Shown piece by piece: positions 45,600-56,900 of a stretch of DNA of 64,000 bases. Both the position numbers and the translations under genes were made by a program. The number at the start of each line of letters is the position of its first letter. Within the stretch, counting starts at the first letter, position 1. This DNA is from Euryodendron excelsum (taxonomy: Eukaryota; Streptophyta; Magnoliopsida; Ericales; Pentaphylacaceae): NCBI GenBank assembly GCA_033060915.1, contig CM065399.1, positions 10,854,501 to 10,918,500 of the forward strand, given 5' to 3'. The notes under the pieces were generated by a model. That model had not been told where the DNA came from. It worked only from the letters and a program-made list of their open reading frames with translations, and searched no databases.

Positions 45600-46200
45600 T
45601 TGAGTGTTTCCGCCACTCTAACTGTGTGAGGATTTCCACTACTCGGACGGGGTTGATGATTTGTGAGTTTTTTCGCTACTCAGACGGGGTTGATGATTTG
45701 GGAGTATTTCCGCTACTCGGACGGGGTTGATGATTTGGGAGTATTTCCGCTACTCGAACGGGGTTGATGATTTGTGAGTATTTCCGCTACTCTAACGGCT
45801 TTGTGAGTATTTCCGCTACTCTAACGGTTTTGTGAGTATTTCCGCTACTCTAACGGTTTTGTGAGTAATTTTGCTACTCGGACCGTCTCGAGGAATAAAC
45901 TGTCTTGAGAGTGGGACTGGAAGGGGTCTTACCGTCTCCGAAGAAACGTGCCTGGATTGGAACCGTCTCGAGGAATAAACTGTCTCGAGAGTGGGATTGG
46001 AAAGGGGTCTTACCGTCTCCGAAGAGATGTGCCTGGATTGGAACCGTCTCGAGGAATAAACTGTCTCGAGAGAGGGATTGGAAAGGGGTCTTACCGTCTC
46101 CGAAGAGACGTGCCTGGATTGTGAGTGTTTCCGCCACTCTAACGGTTTTGTGAGTAGTTTTGCTACTCGAACTGTCTCGAGGAATAAACTGTCTCGAGAG
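45600..46200. repeat. tandem repeats (about 31-35 bp and about 78 bp) in solo LTR
   Basis: About eight units of GAGTATTTCCGCTACTC with variable GGACGGGGTTGATGATTT or TAACGGTTTT spacers (45600-45880) are followed by three to four units of the GTCTCGAGGAATAAACTGTC repeat (45886-46200). Confidence 0.85.
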
Positions 46201-46414
46201 AGGGATTGGAATTGGAATAAGAAAGGACAATGCCCCTAAGGGCATTTTGGTCATTTTGTCTCCATTTGGGCCTGACAGGCCCGCGAAGCGATGGAAAGAC
46301 AGAGTTTGAATCTAGAGAATTGGTTTCGATTGGAATATGCCCACAATGACTTGAAAACAAGTCTGGACGGAGTGTAGACTGCCGAGCGGTCAAAAATGGG
46401 GTGCTTACAGTTGC

Positions 46415-47256
46415 TCCATTACATCATAGTCATTTTTCTTTAAGGCTTTGGCGAATTCAGCAATTTCGTGTTCCGTTAGAGGATTGGAACATTCTCCCTC
46501 CTTGTCTTTTCCTTTCCTTCTTTTTTCTATCTTTTCCGAAGTATAGCTTCGGTCTGACCTAGTCATTCCCCTAATTTCTGCAATGGGTTCGTCTATGATA
46601 GGAGTAGGGGGGTAATTCTATGGTACCTTATGCAGGTCGGTAACGGGTGGTTGCGACAGTAGAGTTAGAGTTGTTCTTTGTAGTACTGGTAGGAAAACGA
46701 ATGTTGGTTTTTCCATCTGGGGGAGAATGGGTAAGGTGACAAGAGGCAGAGGGATACTCTGAGGCACGGGAATATATACAGGAGGTGGGGGTCTCATGGT
46801 TCTCCGAGGGTCAGTGTGGGGGATAAATCCGGCCATTGTGACCATAGGTTCTGGGGCTTCCGGCTCTTGGTAGGGGGTGAGAATGATACGGAAATGTGGA
46901 GGGTGAGGTAATGCTTCAGTGGATAGGATTAGAGTGGTTTGCATAGGCTGGATGATTAGGAAAGTTTCTGGGGTGGTGGCTTCAAGGAGATTAGTTGTTT
47001 GAACTCTGACTGGGAGAGCAGTACCCTTCGCGATGAGGATCTCCTGAAGGCCCCTAGGTAGCTGCTCCGAGGTCGGCCAAGCCTTATCGGGGTTCCATTC
47101 TTTTTTGTCATCCTGAACAATTTTCAGTAGTTTATCAGTCACGGCCCTTAACGTGGCGGAAATGTCACCTAATTTGCCTTCTATCTGTCTAGGATCGACG
47201 GCTCGATCATTTGGTAGGGTGGCCATTTTTTCCACAGGGTCCATATCCTCTTGCAT
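46415..47256 (-). pseudogene. element B gag (N-terminal and linker) and start of protease; capsid missing
   Basis: From MQEDMDPVEKMATLPNDR at 47256 the frame gives a polar N-terminal part (GKLGDISATLRAVTDKLLKI) and a Pro-rich part (RRTMRPPPPVYIPVPQSIPL), one stop at 46618, then PPTPIIDEPIAEIRGM and LTEHEIAEFAKALKKNDYD up to the insertion at 46414. The usual gag capsid domain and zinc knuckle of this lineage are not seen between the Pro-rich part and the protease linker, so an internal deletion is likely. The start is uncertain: an upstream minus frame at 47509-47207 is Arg/Lys-rich and may be the shifted true N-terminus. Confidence 0.7.
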
Positions 47257-48923
47257 TGGTTGTTTTCCTCGTTTTATGGCAAGGATTCAGGCGGCCTTGC
47301 TTTATTAATCGGGAGTGTCGCCTTCTTTGGACATTTGTGCTGTTCTTTGTCGAGTACGGACTGGCGTTCGAACGACGGGGGTCACTTGTGTTCCTCTTCT
47401 TCCTTTCCATGGAGCAATGGTGACCTATAATGCAAGCAGTCTCACCAAAGCTATGGCTAGTCTTTTGATGAGATGGGGGAGGAAGAGAAATTAAAGAAAA
47501 ACAAAGCAAAAAGATTGCAAGTTAGGTTCTTGATTTGGAAAGGCTTTATGCGATGCGTGTCCTAAGGATGCCCCTGCCTTTTGAGGGGAGCTAAGCATGA
47601 TGCTTTGGCTCATGTCTGGAGATAAGAGATTGCCCTTGCATGCAAATACTATACTTGCCCCTGTTCATTCATCCATTCGTAGACTCATTCATTCATTTGA
47701 CAATAAGAGCGATTTTATTAAGAAGAATTCCTTTTGGTACATAGAAAATTTTCAAAAATACATAGAAATGGGGAAGGGGAACATTTTCCTCGGGATTTCT
47801 GCCTATTTCTACATTTACATTATAGGATCCTAAACTACTCTTGAGCCTCCGGATCTGCTTTGTTGGTAGGAGCCCTTGATTTGAATTGCTCCCTTATCTT
47901 CTCGGCAACTTTATCTCTATGAGCAAAGAGGGATTAGGGCCCCTTTTTATGACTTTGATGCATGCCATGAATCCTTAGGGTCTCGTGGTACCCTTAGGAG
48001 TTTTGGGTTGGCTTGAATTAGGCGAGAAGGTCTTTGAGCCTTTGTCTAGGGGTTGATTGGATGCATAAAGATGCAATGACTTGAGTTACTTTGAGAACTC
48101 TTGTCTTGAAGTGAATTCCAATGTATGAACAGTTATGATGCATGTACATGGAAGCAGCAAGAATTAGATAGCATAATAGCAAGGATTAAGCAAGATTTAT
48201 AAGGAATAATAAAGCGGTCGCCCTTTCCTCCTTGATTCTAAAATTGACGCGTGTGTCCTAAATTCGGCAGAGGTTCGGCTATGCATGGGGTGCTACATAA
48301 GCATGAGGTTGGGCGTTTACTAGTGCTTCCTAAAGAGCTCGGTCCTCGAACCTTCAAACCTCTGGCGTCCATCCCCGAAAGGGTAAACTCCATCTTTGGT
48401 TGGCGGTTCGAGCGGGTGAACTATCAAGAGACTGTAGGCTAAGAAACTGACACAGCATCCACCCACAATCAATATACTATTCTCCCTTCTATCTAGAAGA
48501 GTAATAACCAGGTAATACATGAAAGATGCAAATGCAAGTGAGCGCACCAAGTGTGTGTGAAATTTTTGAAAAATAGAGGAAAGGACCCAACAACACACAT
48601 CACATCCTGTCCATTCATTCACATACATGGCAACAAATAAGGCAAAAATGTGAACAAAGGTCCACCTACAAAAGAAGAATGCAAAGAGTTAGTAACTTTT
48701 CAAAAGAAGCTTAATGCAAGGTAAAATGGATGGTTAATGCAAGAGCATGAATATAGGCAATTGAATGCAAGCGATGACACTTATTTGAGAATCATTTTGA
48801 AAAATAAGGTTTGCTTTGGAATCTCGAAAAATTTGAAGAGTGAATAAAATTGGACAAGGAAACCGGAGATTCTGGGTGAGTGAAGGGTGAAAAGACATGT
48901 TAATGGCTTAACCCTCTAAGTAT
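47257..48923 (-). other. element B 5' leader
   Basis: Untranslated sequence between the primer-binding site and gag. It matches the element A leader in order. A single copy of the unit duplicated in element A is present (47545-48130). The part nearest the primer-binding site (48230-48923) matches 27485-28125. A short Arg/Lys-rich frame (47509-47207) is the only coding-like stretch. Confidence 0.6.
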
Positions 48924-48941
48924 CCCCAGTGGAGTCGCCAG
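48924..48941 (-). promoter_or_regulatory. primer-binding site of element B (tRNA-Arg type)
   Basis: TGGCGACTCCACTGGGGA on the minus strand, 2 nt after the LTR end; identical to the site of element A. Confidence 0.85.
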
Positions 48942-50319
48942 CTGTCGCGCCCCGGTTTGTGGGGTGTTCAAGGTCCTTTCGGCTAGGAGACTCTAAAGCA
49001 CGGAACTCTGTCACTAGAACTCGTCCCCCTAGAACGACAAGTGCCACTAGGTTTGAAAATTGATTTGACTAAGGGCTTTTTAGAAAAATAGGAGTCGCCA
49101 CCTAACTTGATAAAGGTGAGTTAGGGCACCTAGAACTAAGCGTTAATCTGAAGATTAAACTTAGAGTTTTTGAAAAAGGTTTTTGAAAACTCCCTCAAGG
49201 GAGGGTTTTTAGGAAAATAGGTTGTTTGGCAACCTCTTGAAATGTTTAAGCCCTTTTTGAAAATAACTCCATTTTGGTCTTTCGAAAACAAAAATCTAAG
49301 GTTCGGGGGTTGGTTACGTGTAGGGAAGATATCCTAAGATCATCACCCTACCCCGCCCTTTCGGTATCTACATGTCTAATCATCCTTTTGTTCACTCACT
49401 AGAATAACCGGTTACCATTGTCCACTTAGTATCCACTTTAGAATTTTGAAAACGGGGTTTAGCCATTACTTTTCGGATGGATGATGCATGATGCAAGTTT
49501 TTGGAAAAAGTTTGAAAATAATGGAGGTTTTGAAAGAGTTTGGAATAAAAACTTTGAATTGATTGGAATTTTTGAAAAAGGGATTGGGGTTGAAATAAAA
49601 GTTATGACCGCACCATTTTAGGTTGCCTACGTATTTCATTTGGCGAGAATCAGGTCATTCGTAGTTCGGGCAAAAGCCCGATGGAAAATAGGCGCATTAG
49701 GGCCTTTGGAAGGTTTAAAGATACTTTTGGGTCTTTAGAGAAGTTTAAGACACTTTAAGGTCTTTGGAAAAGTTTAAGACACTTTCAGGTCTTTGGAGGA
49801 GTTTAAGACACTTTGAGGTCTTTGGAAATTGAAGATCCTTTGTGGTCTTGGAGGTTTTGACTTGAAATTTGAATGGTGGAGTGTTTCTTGAAAATGTTTT
49901 TGGATCAACTTGAGGGAGTTTTGGAAAAATACTTTGGCATGTCTCAAGAGAACTTAAAAGTATTTTTGAAGTCTTATTTTGAAAATCTTGGAGGCATGTT
50001 TTGATAAATTAATTTTTGAAAGTAGTTTTTGGAAAGGGCTAAGGGTTTGGAATCCTAATATGGACAACCTTGGAGGTTGTTCTTGATTTATCACTTGTCC
50101 TTGGAATCCCTAACCTGAGAGGGCTAGGGACACCTTAGGTTTGTGACATTTTGAAAACGTTTTTGGAAATGCTTTGAAGATGGAGTGTAAGAACATTTGA
50201 AGAGATTATGGAGTTGGTTTTTTTGAAATCATGGGAGTAGGGGGTTTTGGAAAAATAGGTTATGAGAATAGTTTGAAAATTGAATGATCATTTAGGAAAG
50301 GTTCAAGAGTTGGAACCTT

Positions 50320-50715
50320 GAAGTATACTAACCTAGGTTAGGTTGATCTCGAGTTAGAGGTGACCTAAGGTTAACTAACTTGGGTTAGGTTAACCTAGGG
50401 TTAAGATGACCCATGGTTAACTAACTAAGGTTGGGTTAACCTAAGGTTAAGGTGACCTAGGGTTAACTAACTAGGGTAGGGTTAACCTAAGGTTAGGATG
50501 ATTTAGGGTTAAGTTAACCTAAGGTGAGTGAACTAGGGTTAAGTTAACCTAGGGTTGGTCAAGTAGGGTCAAGTTAACCTAGGGTTGGACAACTAGGGTC
50601 AAGTTAGCCTCGGGTTGGATAACTAGGGTCAAGTTAGCATAGGGTTGGATAAGTAGAGTCAAGTTAACCTAGGGTTAGACAACTTGGGTTAAGTTAACCT
50701 AGGGTTGGATTGAAA
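50320..50715. repeat. GTTAACCTAGGG array in element B 5' LTR
   Basis: About a dozen units of roughly 30-40 bp contain the palindrome GGTTAACC and AACTAGGGT. The words resemble, but are not, the plant telomere repeat. Confidence 0.85.
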
Positions 50716-52117
50716 AATGGTTTTGAAAGTTGGTTTAATGCGCTTTTCAAAAGAGTTTTAAAAAACAAAGCATGTCATGTAATGGGCTTTGATAGGTAAT
50801 CTCTTTAAAGATCATTTTCATGAAAATTTTGACTTTAGTCAAGAACATGGTTTATATGATTGATGTTTGGAGACCATTTCGGAGAAGGTTCCTTTATGAC
50901 CATTATAACCATTATCTTGGCAAGAGTATGGAGTTTAAGAATCAACACAATGGTGATAGCCTTTGAAAAATCACTTTTAATACAAAGATGGAGAGAATGA
51001 ATTTTTGAAAAGTATTTTTAGGAAGGAGATTTTGAAAATCATTTTTAAAGGAAACTATTCTAGCAAGTTAACGTTCATATGGCCTATGTAAGGGATACCT
51101 CTCAAGTGAGGGTTCCATTGGGCCATTCCAACCACAAAACTTGAGAGAATAGAAACCATAGAAATCAAAGAGTTTGAATATCATTCTTAGGCAAGCCTAA
51201 AGAGAAAAGGGGACCATTCTAACAAATTTAGGGCTCCTATGGCCAATGTAAAGGGAGACCACTCAAGAGAGGGCTCCATGGGGCCATTTTAACCACTAAA
51301 TTTGAGAGAATGGAAACCTTGAAAATTGGAGAGTTTTGAAAGTAACTTTTATGCAAGTTGAAATGCAATGATGCAAAAGTGTAAATTAGGGAGTAGTGGG
51401 GGATTTTCTAAGGCATGACTCCTAAGGTCCCATCCTAAACTTCAAGGGGCCAAATCTTGGAACAATTTTGAAAGAAATATAGAGCTTGGGAATGGAATAA
51501 AAATAAGAGCAATGTAAGCATTGTAGAACATGACAATAAGCATAAAATGAAGCCAAGCACACAAGACATGATCAAAATAGCAATATGCAAAAGGGTCATG
51601 ACTTACATACAAGGCTTTTAGGCTACACCATGTAAACAAAGGGCTCCTAGGTCATACCATCTTAAAGTAGGCTAGTGAGAGGTTCCCCTACACGGTGGCT
51701 CTCACTTGCTTTTCTCTAGGCATGATCTAAGAGCCCTCTTGGCTCAAGCATGCAAGAAAGAGGGGTTGAAGATGGGGATTGAAATAGAGAATAGCCTAAG
51801 TAGGCTAGGAGGGAGAAGAGAAGAGTGGGGGAGAGCACAAATGTAAAAAGGATACCACCTTTTGCCTTCAACACTCTTATAGTCTTCAATGGATGTCTTG
51901 ATTGGAGCTTGGGTGACGTCAACAAGGCTTGAGAGGCTAGAGTGGAGTGTATAAATATGTATGAGGCCTTGTATGTGGAGTGTATAGGCTTAGGAGGGGT
52001 AGAATCTAGCCTAAGTGTTGGAGGGGAGGAATGTATATAGAGATTCGAGTTTTTGGAGTGATTTCAGCAGAACTTCGTATCAATTTCAAACCTGGAATAT
52101 GCAAGGGGGGAGGCCTC

Positions 52118-52125
52118 TATTTATA
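52118..52125 (-). promoter_or_regulatory. TATA box of element B 5' LTR
   Basis: TATAAATA on the minus strand (GCCTATAAATAGAGGCC). Upstream in the sense direction is a GCGCATGTGCTACATG-type palindrome pair (52143-52210), the positional equivalent of the GGCGCC module of A-type LTRs. Confidence 0.65.
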
Positions 52126-52299
52126 GGCAATCTGGAACAGGCCTTGCGCATGTGCTACATGTGCATGGCCAAATTTGGGCTTTGCGCATGTAGGACAAGC
52201 GCATGTACTGTTCCATTGCCAGAATAACACATGGCATCCTGTGTACTGGTTAAATCTCGACCGTTGATTGAAAGTCGATCAATCTGATCAAAATTTGAG

Positions 52300-52960
52300 C
52301 ACATGTAGCATACGCTCCATCACCGGGAAAGTTCGTCCAAACTTTGCCTCGATAATTAAGTCAATCGAGAAGGTTTCAGGGGAATCGGTCGCACTTGGGA
52401 TGTTCTCCTAGTGCTTCCGATAAGCTTTCATGTTTTCGGAAAGTTTGAATTATGTTTGGAAGTGAGTGATATCATCTTGGGAAGTATGCCAAAAAGGTCA
52501 CTTTTGCGGAGCGTCTGTGATACGCTCCGGGGGTGTTTGAAAGTGGCTGTTTTCGTTTCGTGTGATTGAGGCCTTCGAGAAGTGATCTATTCGATCAGAC
52601 CGTACCGATGGAAAGTACTCTGGAAATACTTTCAGGAATTCCCAAATTTACGCATTTCTCAAGTCATTTGATGGTGCATTTTGATTAGGGAATCGGAGAA
52701 AAAATTAACCTTGTCAGAGCGGCTGCGAGACGCTCCAGGGGTTATTGAAAGTTACAGCTTTCGCACCGTACGATGAAGGGCTTTAGGAAGCGATCTACTC
52801 GATCGAGCCATATCAATGACAAGATCTATGAACTAGCTTTCGGGAATTCCCTGATTTACGCATTTCTTAAGTCAGTTGACGGTGCGTTATAACCAGGGAA
52901 TTGGGGGCAAAGACAATTTAGACGGAGCGTCTGCGAGGCGCTGCAGGGAACTTTTATTGT
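52300..52960. repeat. about 208-bp tandem repeat, each unit with an imperfect GGAGCGTCT...AGACGCTCC palindrome
   Basis: Palindromes at 52508-52528, 52716-52736 and 52923-52943, with a partial one near 52306-52319, are spaced 207-209 bp apart. Shared flanks include GGTGCATT or GGTGCGTT, ATTTACGCATTTCT and GATCTACTCGATC. The LTR at 59868 onward has the same array (palindromes at 60820, 61028, 61236, partial 61444). Confidence 0.88.
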
Positions 52961-53439
52961 GTCGTGTGAGCTTAGCATCGTAGGGTCCTCCTTGGGTTAA
53001 ACAAGGGCATGTGGTGAAACCCTGTGCTCGAAATCCCAAGGCCGGTGCTGTTTCGGGGCATATTTGGGCTTCTAGGGGCAAAACGGTCATTTTGACCAGG
53101 GTTGGCTAGAAATGGTCAGGAATGGTTTGGTGCATTGTGTTAAGTGTGTAGGGTTGTTTAGGGATGGTTTTGGGAGAGTCCTTTACCGTTCGGTGGGGTT
53201 CGCATAGTGTGGAGGTGTTCAGGGGCAAAATGGTCATTTTGACCAGAGTGGGCCAGAGTAGGACCGGACTTGGACCAAATGGCGTGCGGGGACGCCTAAT
53301 GATTTAACAACATTTTGGAAGGATGGACTTATCGTTTTGAGGGATTTTGAACTTTCCCAAAACGTACTTGGAGGCCCAAAGGGTAGGTTTGGTCATTTTT
53401 CACCGAGTCGGGCTAACAAGCGCTGGTGTTAACCTAGGT

Positions 53440-53625
53440 GTTGGTTCCCGAGACCGCCCAGTCTCGAAAACTACCTGTGCGGTGTTGGTCTCCAAGAACG
53501 CTCGGTCTTAGAGAACTACCTGTAAGGGTGGTGTTGGTTCCTTAGAACGCCTGGTTCTAGAAAGCTACCTAAAAGGGTGGTGTTGGTCTCTGAGAACGCC
53601 CGATCTCGGAGAACTACCAAATGAC
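53440..53625. repeat. about 60-bp tandem repeat with hairpin potential
   Basis: Four units of GGTGTTGGTCTCYGAGAACG then CCCGATCTCGGAGAACTACC. Each can fold on itself through GAGA/TCTC arms. The counterpart lies at 60040-60340. Confidence 0.75.
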
Positions 53626-53944
53626 GGACATTCTACGTTGGTGGGCTAGCAGGCGCCAGAAGTGAACCGTCTGAAATTTTTGATAAGGTGTTGGTCCCCA
53701 AGATCGCTCGATCTCGGGATGCTACCTGGATGGCGTTGGTTTCCGGGACTGCCCGATCCGAAAATCTGCCTGGAATAATGGTACTTATGGCTCCAGCGGG
53801 TCCTTGTGGGCCCAAGAAGTGACCTGTTGACTGGATTAGTGATTGAAAGACTCATCTTGAGCTTGCATGTATTGTGATGTTGAAAACCGAACCCGGTCGG
53901 GTCGGAGATCGCCAAGCGGGCAAAAATGGGGTGCTTACACTCAC

Positions 53945-56900
53945 CCTTCTAGAAGAATGAGTGTGACTATGTTTGAATTGAAAATTGGTTTGAATAAAAG
54001 GATTTTGGAAAAGATTTGGAGTCGCCACCTAACTTGATTAAGCTGAGTTAGGTTACCTAAAAAATAAGCATAATCCGAAAACTACACTTAGGGTTTTGGA
54101 AAATGATTTTGAAAATATCTCCTCAAGAGAGGGTTTTTAAGAAAACAGGTTGTTTGGCAACCTTTGGAAAACATTTAAGCCCTTTTTGAAAAATAACTCC
54201 ATTTTTGGTCTTTCGAAAACAGTGATCTAGATTCGGAGGTTGGTTACGTGTAAGGAGGACACACTAAGCCATTACCCTACCCCACCCTTGCGAAACCTAC
54301 ATGTCTATTTACCCTATATTCACCTATGAGAGTCTTCAACTAACAAATGTCCAATCCTATTTACTTTCGAAAAGAATTTTGAAAAGAAATTGACATGATG
54401 CATGATATGCAAGTGCAAGAAGAAGATTTGATTTGAAAATAGATTTTGAAAAGAAATTGATTTGATTTTAAAAGAGATTTGAAAAGATAGATTTGAAATT
54501 AGAAAGTTTAGAAATTGGAAAGAGAGATTTGAAAATAGAAATTTGGAATTGGAAATTTGAAAATAGATTGGAGATTCAGAAAGATTTTTTGGAAATAGAA
54601 ATTTGAAAATTATTGTGACCGCACCCATGAGGGTTGCCTACGTATCCTTTTGGAGGAATCAGGACAGTCGTAGTTCGGACAAGAGTCCGATTGAAAATAG
54701 AAGGTTGGATTGGAAGAAAGAGAGTGGAAATTGGAATTTGAATTGGAATTTGAAGAATAGGAAATTTGGACTTTGATTGGAAGATTTGAAAAGATTGGTT
54801 TTGAAAGACTTGTTTTAGGAAACCTATACTTAGGAACTTAGAAAAGAAAGATTGGACTTGACTTGGAAAGATAGAACTTGAAAGAAAGATTTGGACTTGT
54901 TTTGGAAAGATGAAGGTTTAGGAAACCTAGACTTAGGAAAGAAAAGAGACTTAGGAAAGATTTGACTTGGAAAGGTTTTAAGAAAGGATTTGACTCGAAG
55001 ATTAAGGAATGTTGAATTTAGGAAGGGTTCGAATTAGGAAAGATTCAAAATAAGAAAGTGTCATTTTAAGAAAGTTTCATTTTAGGAAAGTTTTCGAATT
55101 AGGAAAGTTTTGAATTAAGAAAGTTTCAACTTAGGAAAGTTTTGAATTAAAAAAGTTTCATTTTAAGAAAGTTTTGAAATAGGAAAGTGTTGAATTTAGA
55201 AATGTTTCGAATTTAGGAAAAGTTTAGTTTAAGAAAGGTTTAGAATTTGGAAAGTTTCAACTTAAGAAAGTTTTGAATTTGGAAAGGATTTGAATTTAGA
55301 AAGCTTTAGAATTTTTGGAAGATTCAAAGTTTGAGTTTTCAAAAGATTTGAAAATCTAGATTTGGAGGTTAAAGTTTGGAAATGATGTGGAATTAAGAAA
55401 GGTTGGAATGAGGAAAGGTTTAGACTTTGAAAGATTTGAGGTTTAGGAAAGTTTAGAACTTATAGAAAATTTTGGAGTTTGAAAGTTTCGAATTTAGAAA
55501 GTTTAGGATTTAGAAAGTTTTAAAGTTTGAGTTTTAGAAAATCTTGAGATTAGGAAAGGTATGAGTTTAGGAAAGATTTGAAAACTTAGATTTGGAAAGT
55601 TAAGATTTGGAAGGGGTAGAACTAGGAAAAGGTTAAATTAGGAAATATTGAAAATTTGAATTTTAGAGTTTTAAGAAAGATTTTTATGTTCAAGTTTTGG
55701 AAACTTAAGATTTAGGAAAGTAGAAGATTAGAAAAGAGTTGAATTAGGAAAGATTTGGACTAGGAAGGGTTAAGATTCATATTTCCTAAAACAAGGGATT
55801 GAGTTTTGTTTCTAAAGAAGGTTTGATTTTGTTTCAAAAAATGAAGGATAGGATCTAGTTACCTAAATGGGAGATTGGATTTGGTTTCCTAAAGGGAAGG
55901 TGGGATTTGGTTTCCTAAATGGAAGATTGGATTTGGTTTCCTAAAGGGAAGATGGGATTTGGTTTCCTAAAGTGAAGATTGGATTTGACAAGGATTTGGA
56001 AAGGGAGATTTTTGAAACCCTAGATTTGGAAAACTATAATTAATTTTGACGTAAAAAAGAGGTTTTTTAGAAACTTATGATTTTGATGTAGAAAGGGAGG
56101 TTTTGGAAACCTATGATTTTGATGTAAAAGGGGAGATTTTGGAAACCTAGGTTTGGGAAAAGGTTGAAAATCATGTTTTTGGAAAGAAAATTAGGGTTTC
56201 CTAATTGTGGGTTCTAGGGTTTGACTTGGACTCTAAGGAAAGAGTTTTTGGAAAGTGCGTTTTTGGAAACGAAAATTTTGGAAAGAAAATCCTAGAGAGG
56301 AGTTTTTAGAAAGAGATTTTGAAAAGAAAGTTTTGGAAAGATTTTTAGAAGGATTTTGTTGGAAAGAGTTTTTAGGAAAAAGATTTACGGAGCGCTTTTA
56401 GAAAGTGGATTTTGAGGAGAGTGTTTTGGAAATGAGTTTAAAAAGAGAAGTTTTGGAAAGGAGTTGAAAAGAGAGTTTTAGAAAATAGATTTTTAGGAGA
56501 GAGTTTTTGAAAACAACTTTGGAAAGAAGAGTTTTAGGAAAGCATGTTGAAAAAGGAGGGTTTTAGAAAGAGAGACTTTTGAAATTAGAGTTTTTTGGAA
56601 AGTATGAAAACGTCTCACTTTCCTAAAGCGATTCTATCCATAAGAAGGTTAGAACCATTTTAAGAAAGTGGTTTTGAAAACAACAAGATTTGAAAATATG
56701 GACCATAAAAGTAACTTTAAATGTAACACTTTTCAAAAGCAACCCTAGCCATGAAAAGGCTAGAATGACCCTAGGATTGTGATTTTAAAAAAGAAAATTT
56801 TGACACAATTTTGAAAACAAGTTTGAAAATGATTTTGAAAATGAATTTTGGAAGAATGCAAGAATCATGATATGCACAATGAAAATTTGGGGTCTTGAAC

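Larger units (their letters stand above)
41142..46409 (-). repeat. solo A-type LTR in element B gag-pro
   Basis: 5268 bp, plus view TATCGCGCCCAG to GGGGTGCTTACA, flanked by GTTGC at 41137-41141 and 46410-46414. It is in the same orientation as element B. It contains only LTR sequence, so it is a solo LTR. The insertion plus one duplicate is 5273 bp; taking it out puts 47256 and 41110 exactly in one frame. TATAAATA on the minus strand is at 44838-44845 and the GGCGCC module at 44860-44960. Confidence 0.93.
28224..53939 (-). mobile_element. Tat/Ogre-type gypsy element B, nested in element A's 5' LTR
   Basis: 25,716 bp between CTCAC duplications. The right (5') LTR is 48944-53939, the primer-binding site 48924-48941, gag-pro 47256 to 39935 (split by a solo LTR), RT-RH-aRNH-IN 39773 to 36329, the antisense ORF 33313-34935, and the left (3') LTR 28224-33312, which is chimeric. 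Both RNase H domains are present, which defines the Tat lineage. The gag capsid region and the polypurine tract are missing and several stops interrupt pol, so it is defective. Confidence 0.9.
48944..53939 (-). repeat. element B 5' LTR (B type)
   Basis: 4996 bp, plus view TGTCGCGCCCCGG to GGGGTGCTTACA. It is related to the A type at both ends and in the block GGAGTCGCCACCTAACTTGAT, but has its own body: AAGTTTAAGACACTTT repeats (49690-49860), a GTTAACC array (50320-50715), a 208-bp palindrome-bearing repeat (52300-52960) and a hairpin-like repeat (53440-53625). The TATA box is at 52118-52125. Confidence 0.9.

Noticed and set aside
50320..50715. Telomeric or interstitial telomere repeat
   Set aside because: The unit is GTTAACCTAGGG-like with 30-40 bp spacing, not TTTAGGG in perfect tandem, and recurs inside every B-type LTR.
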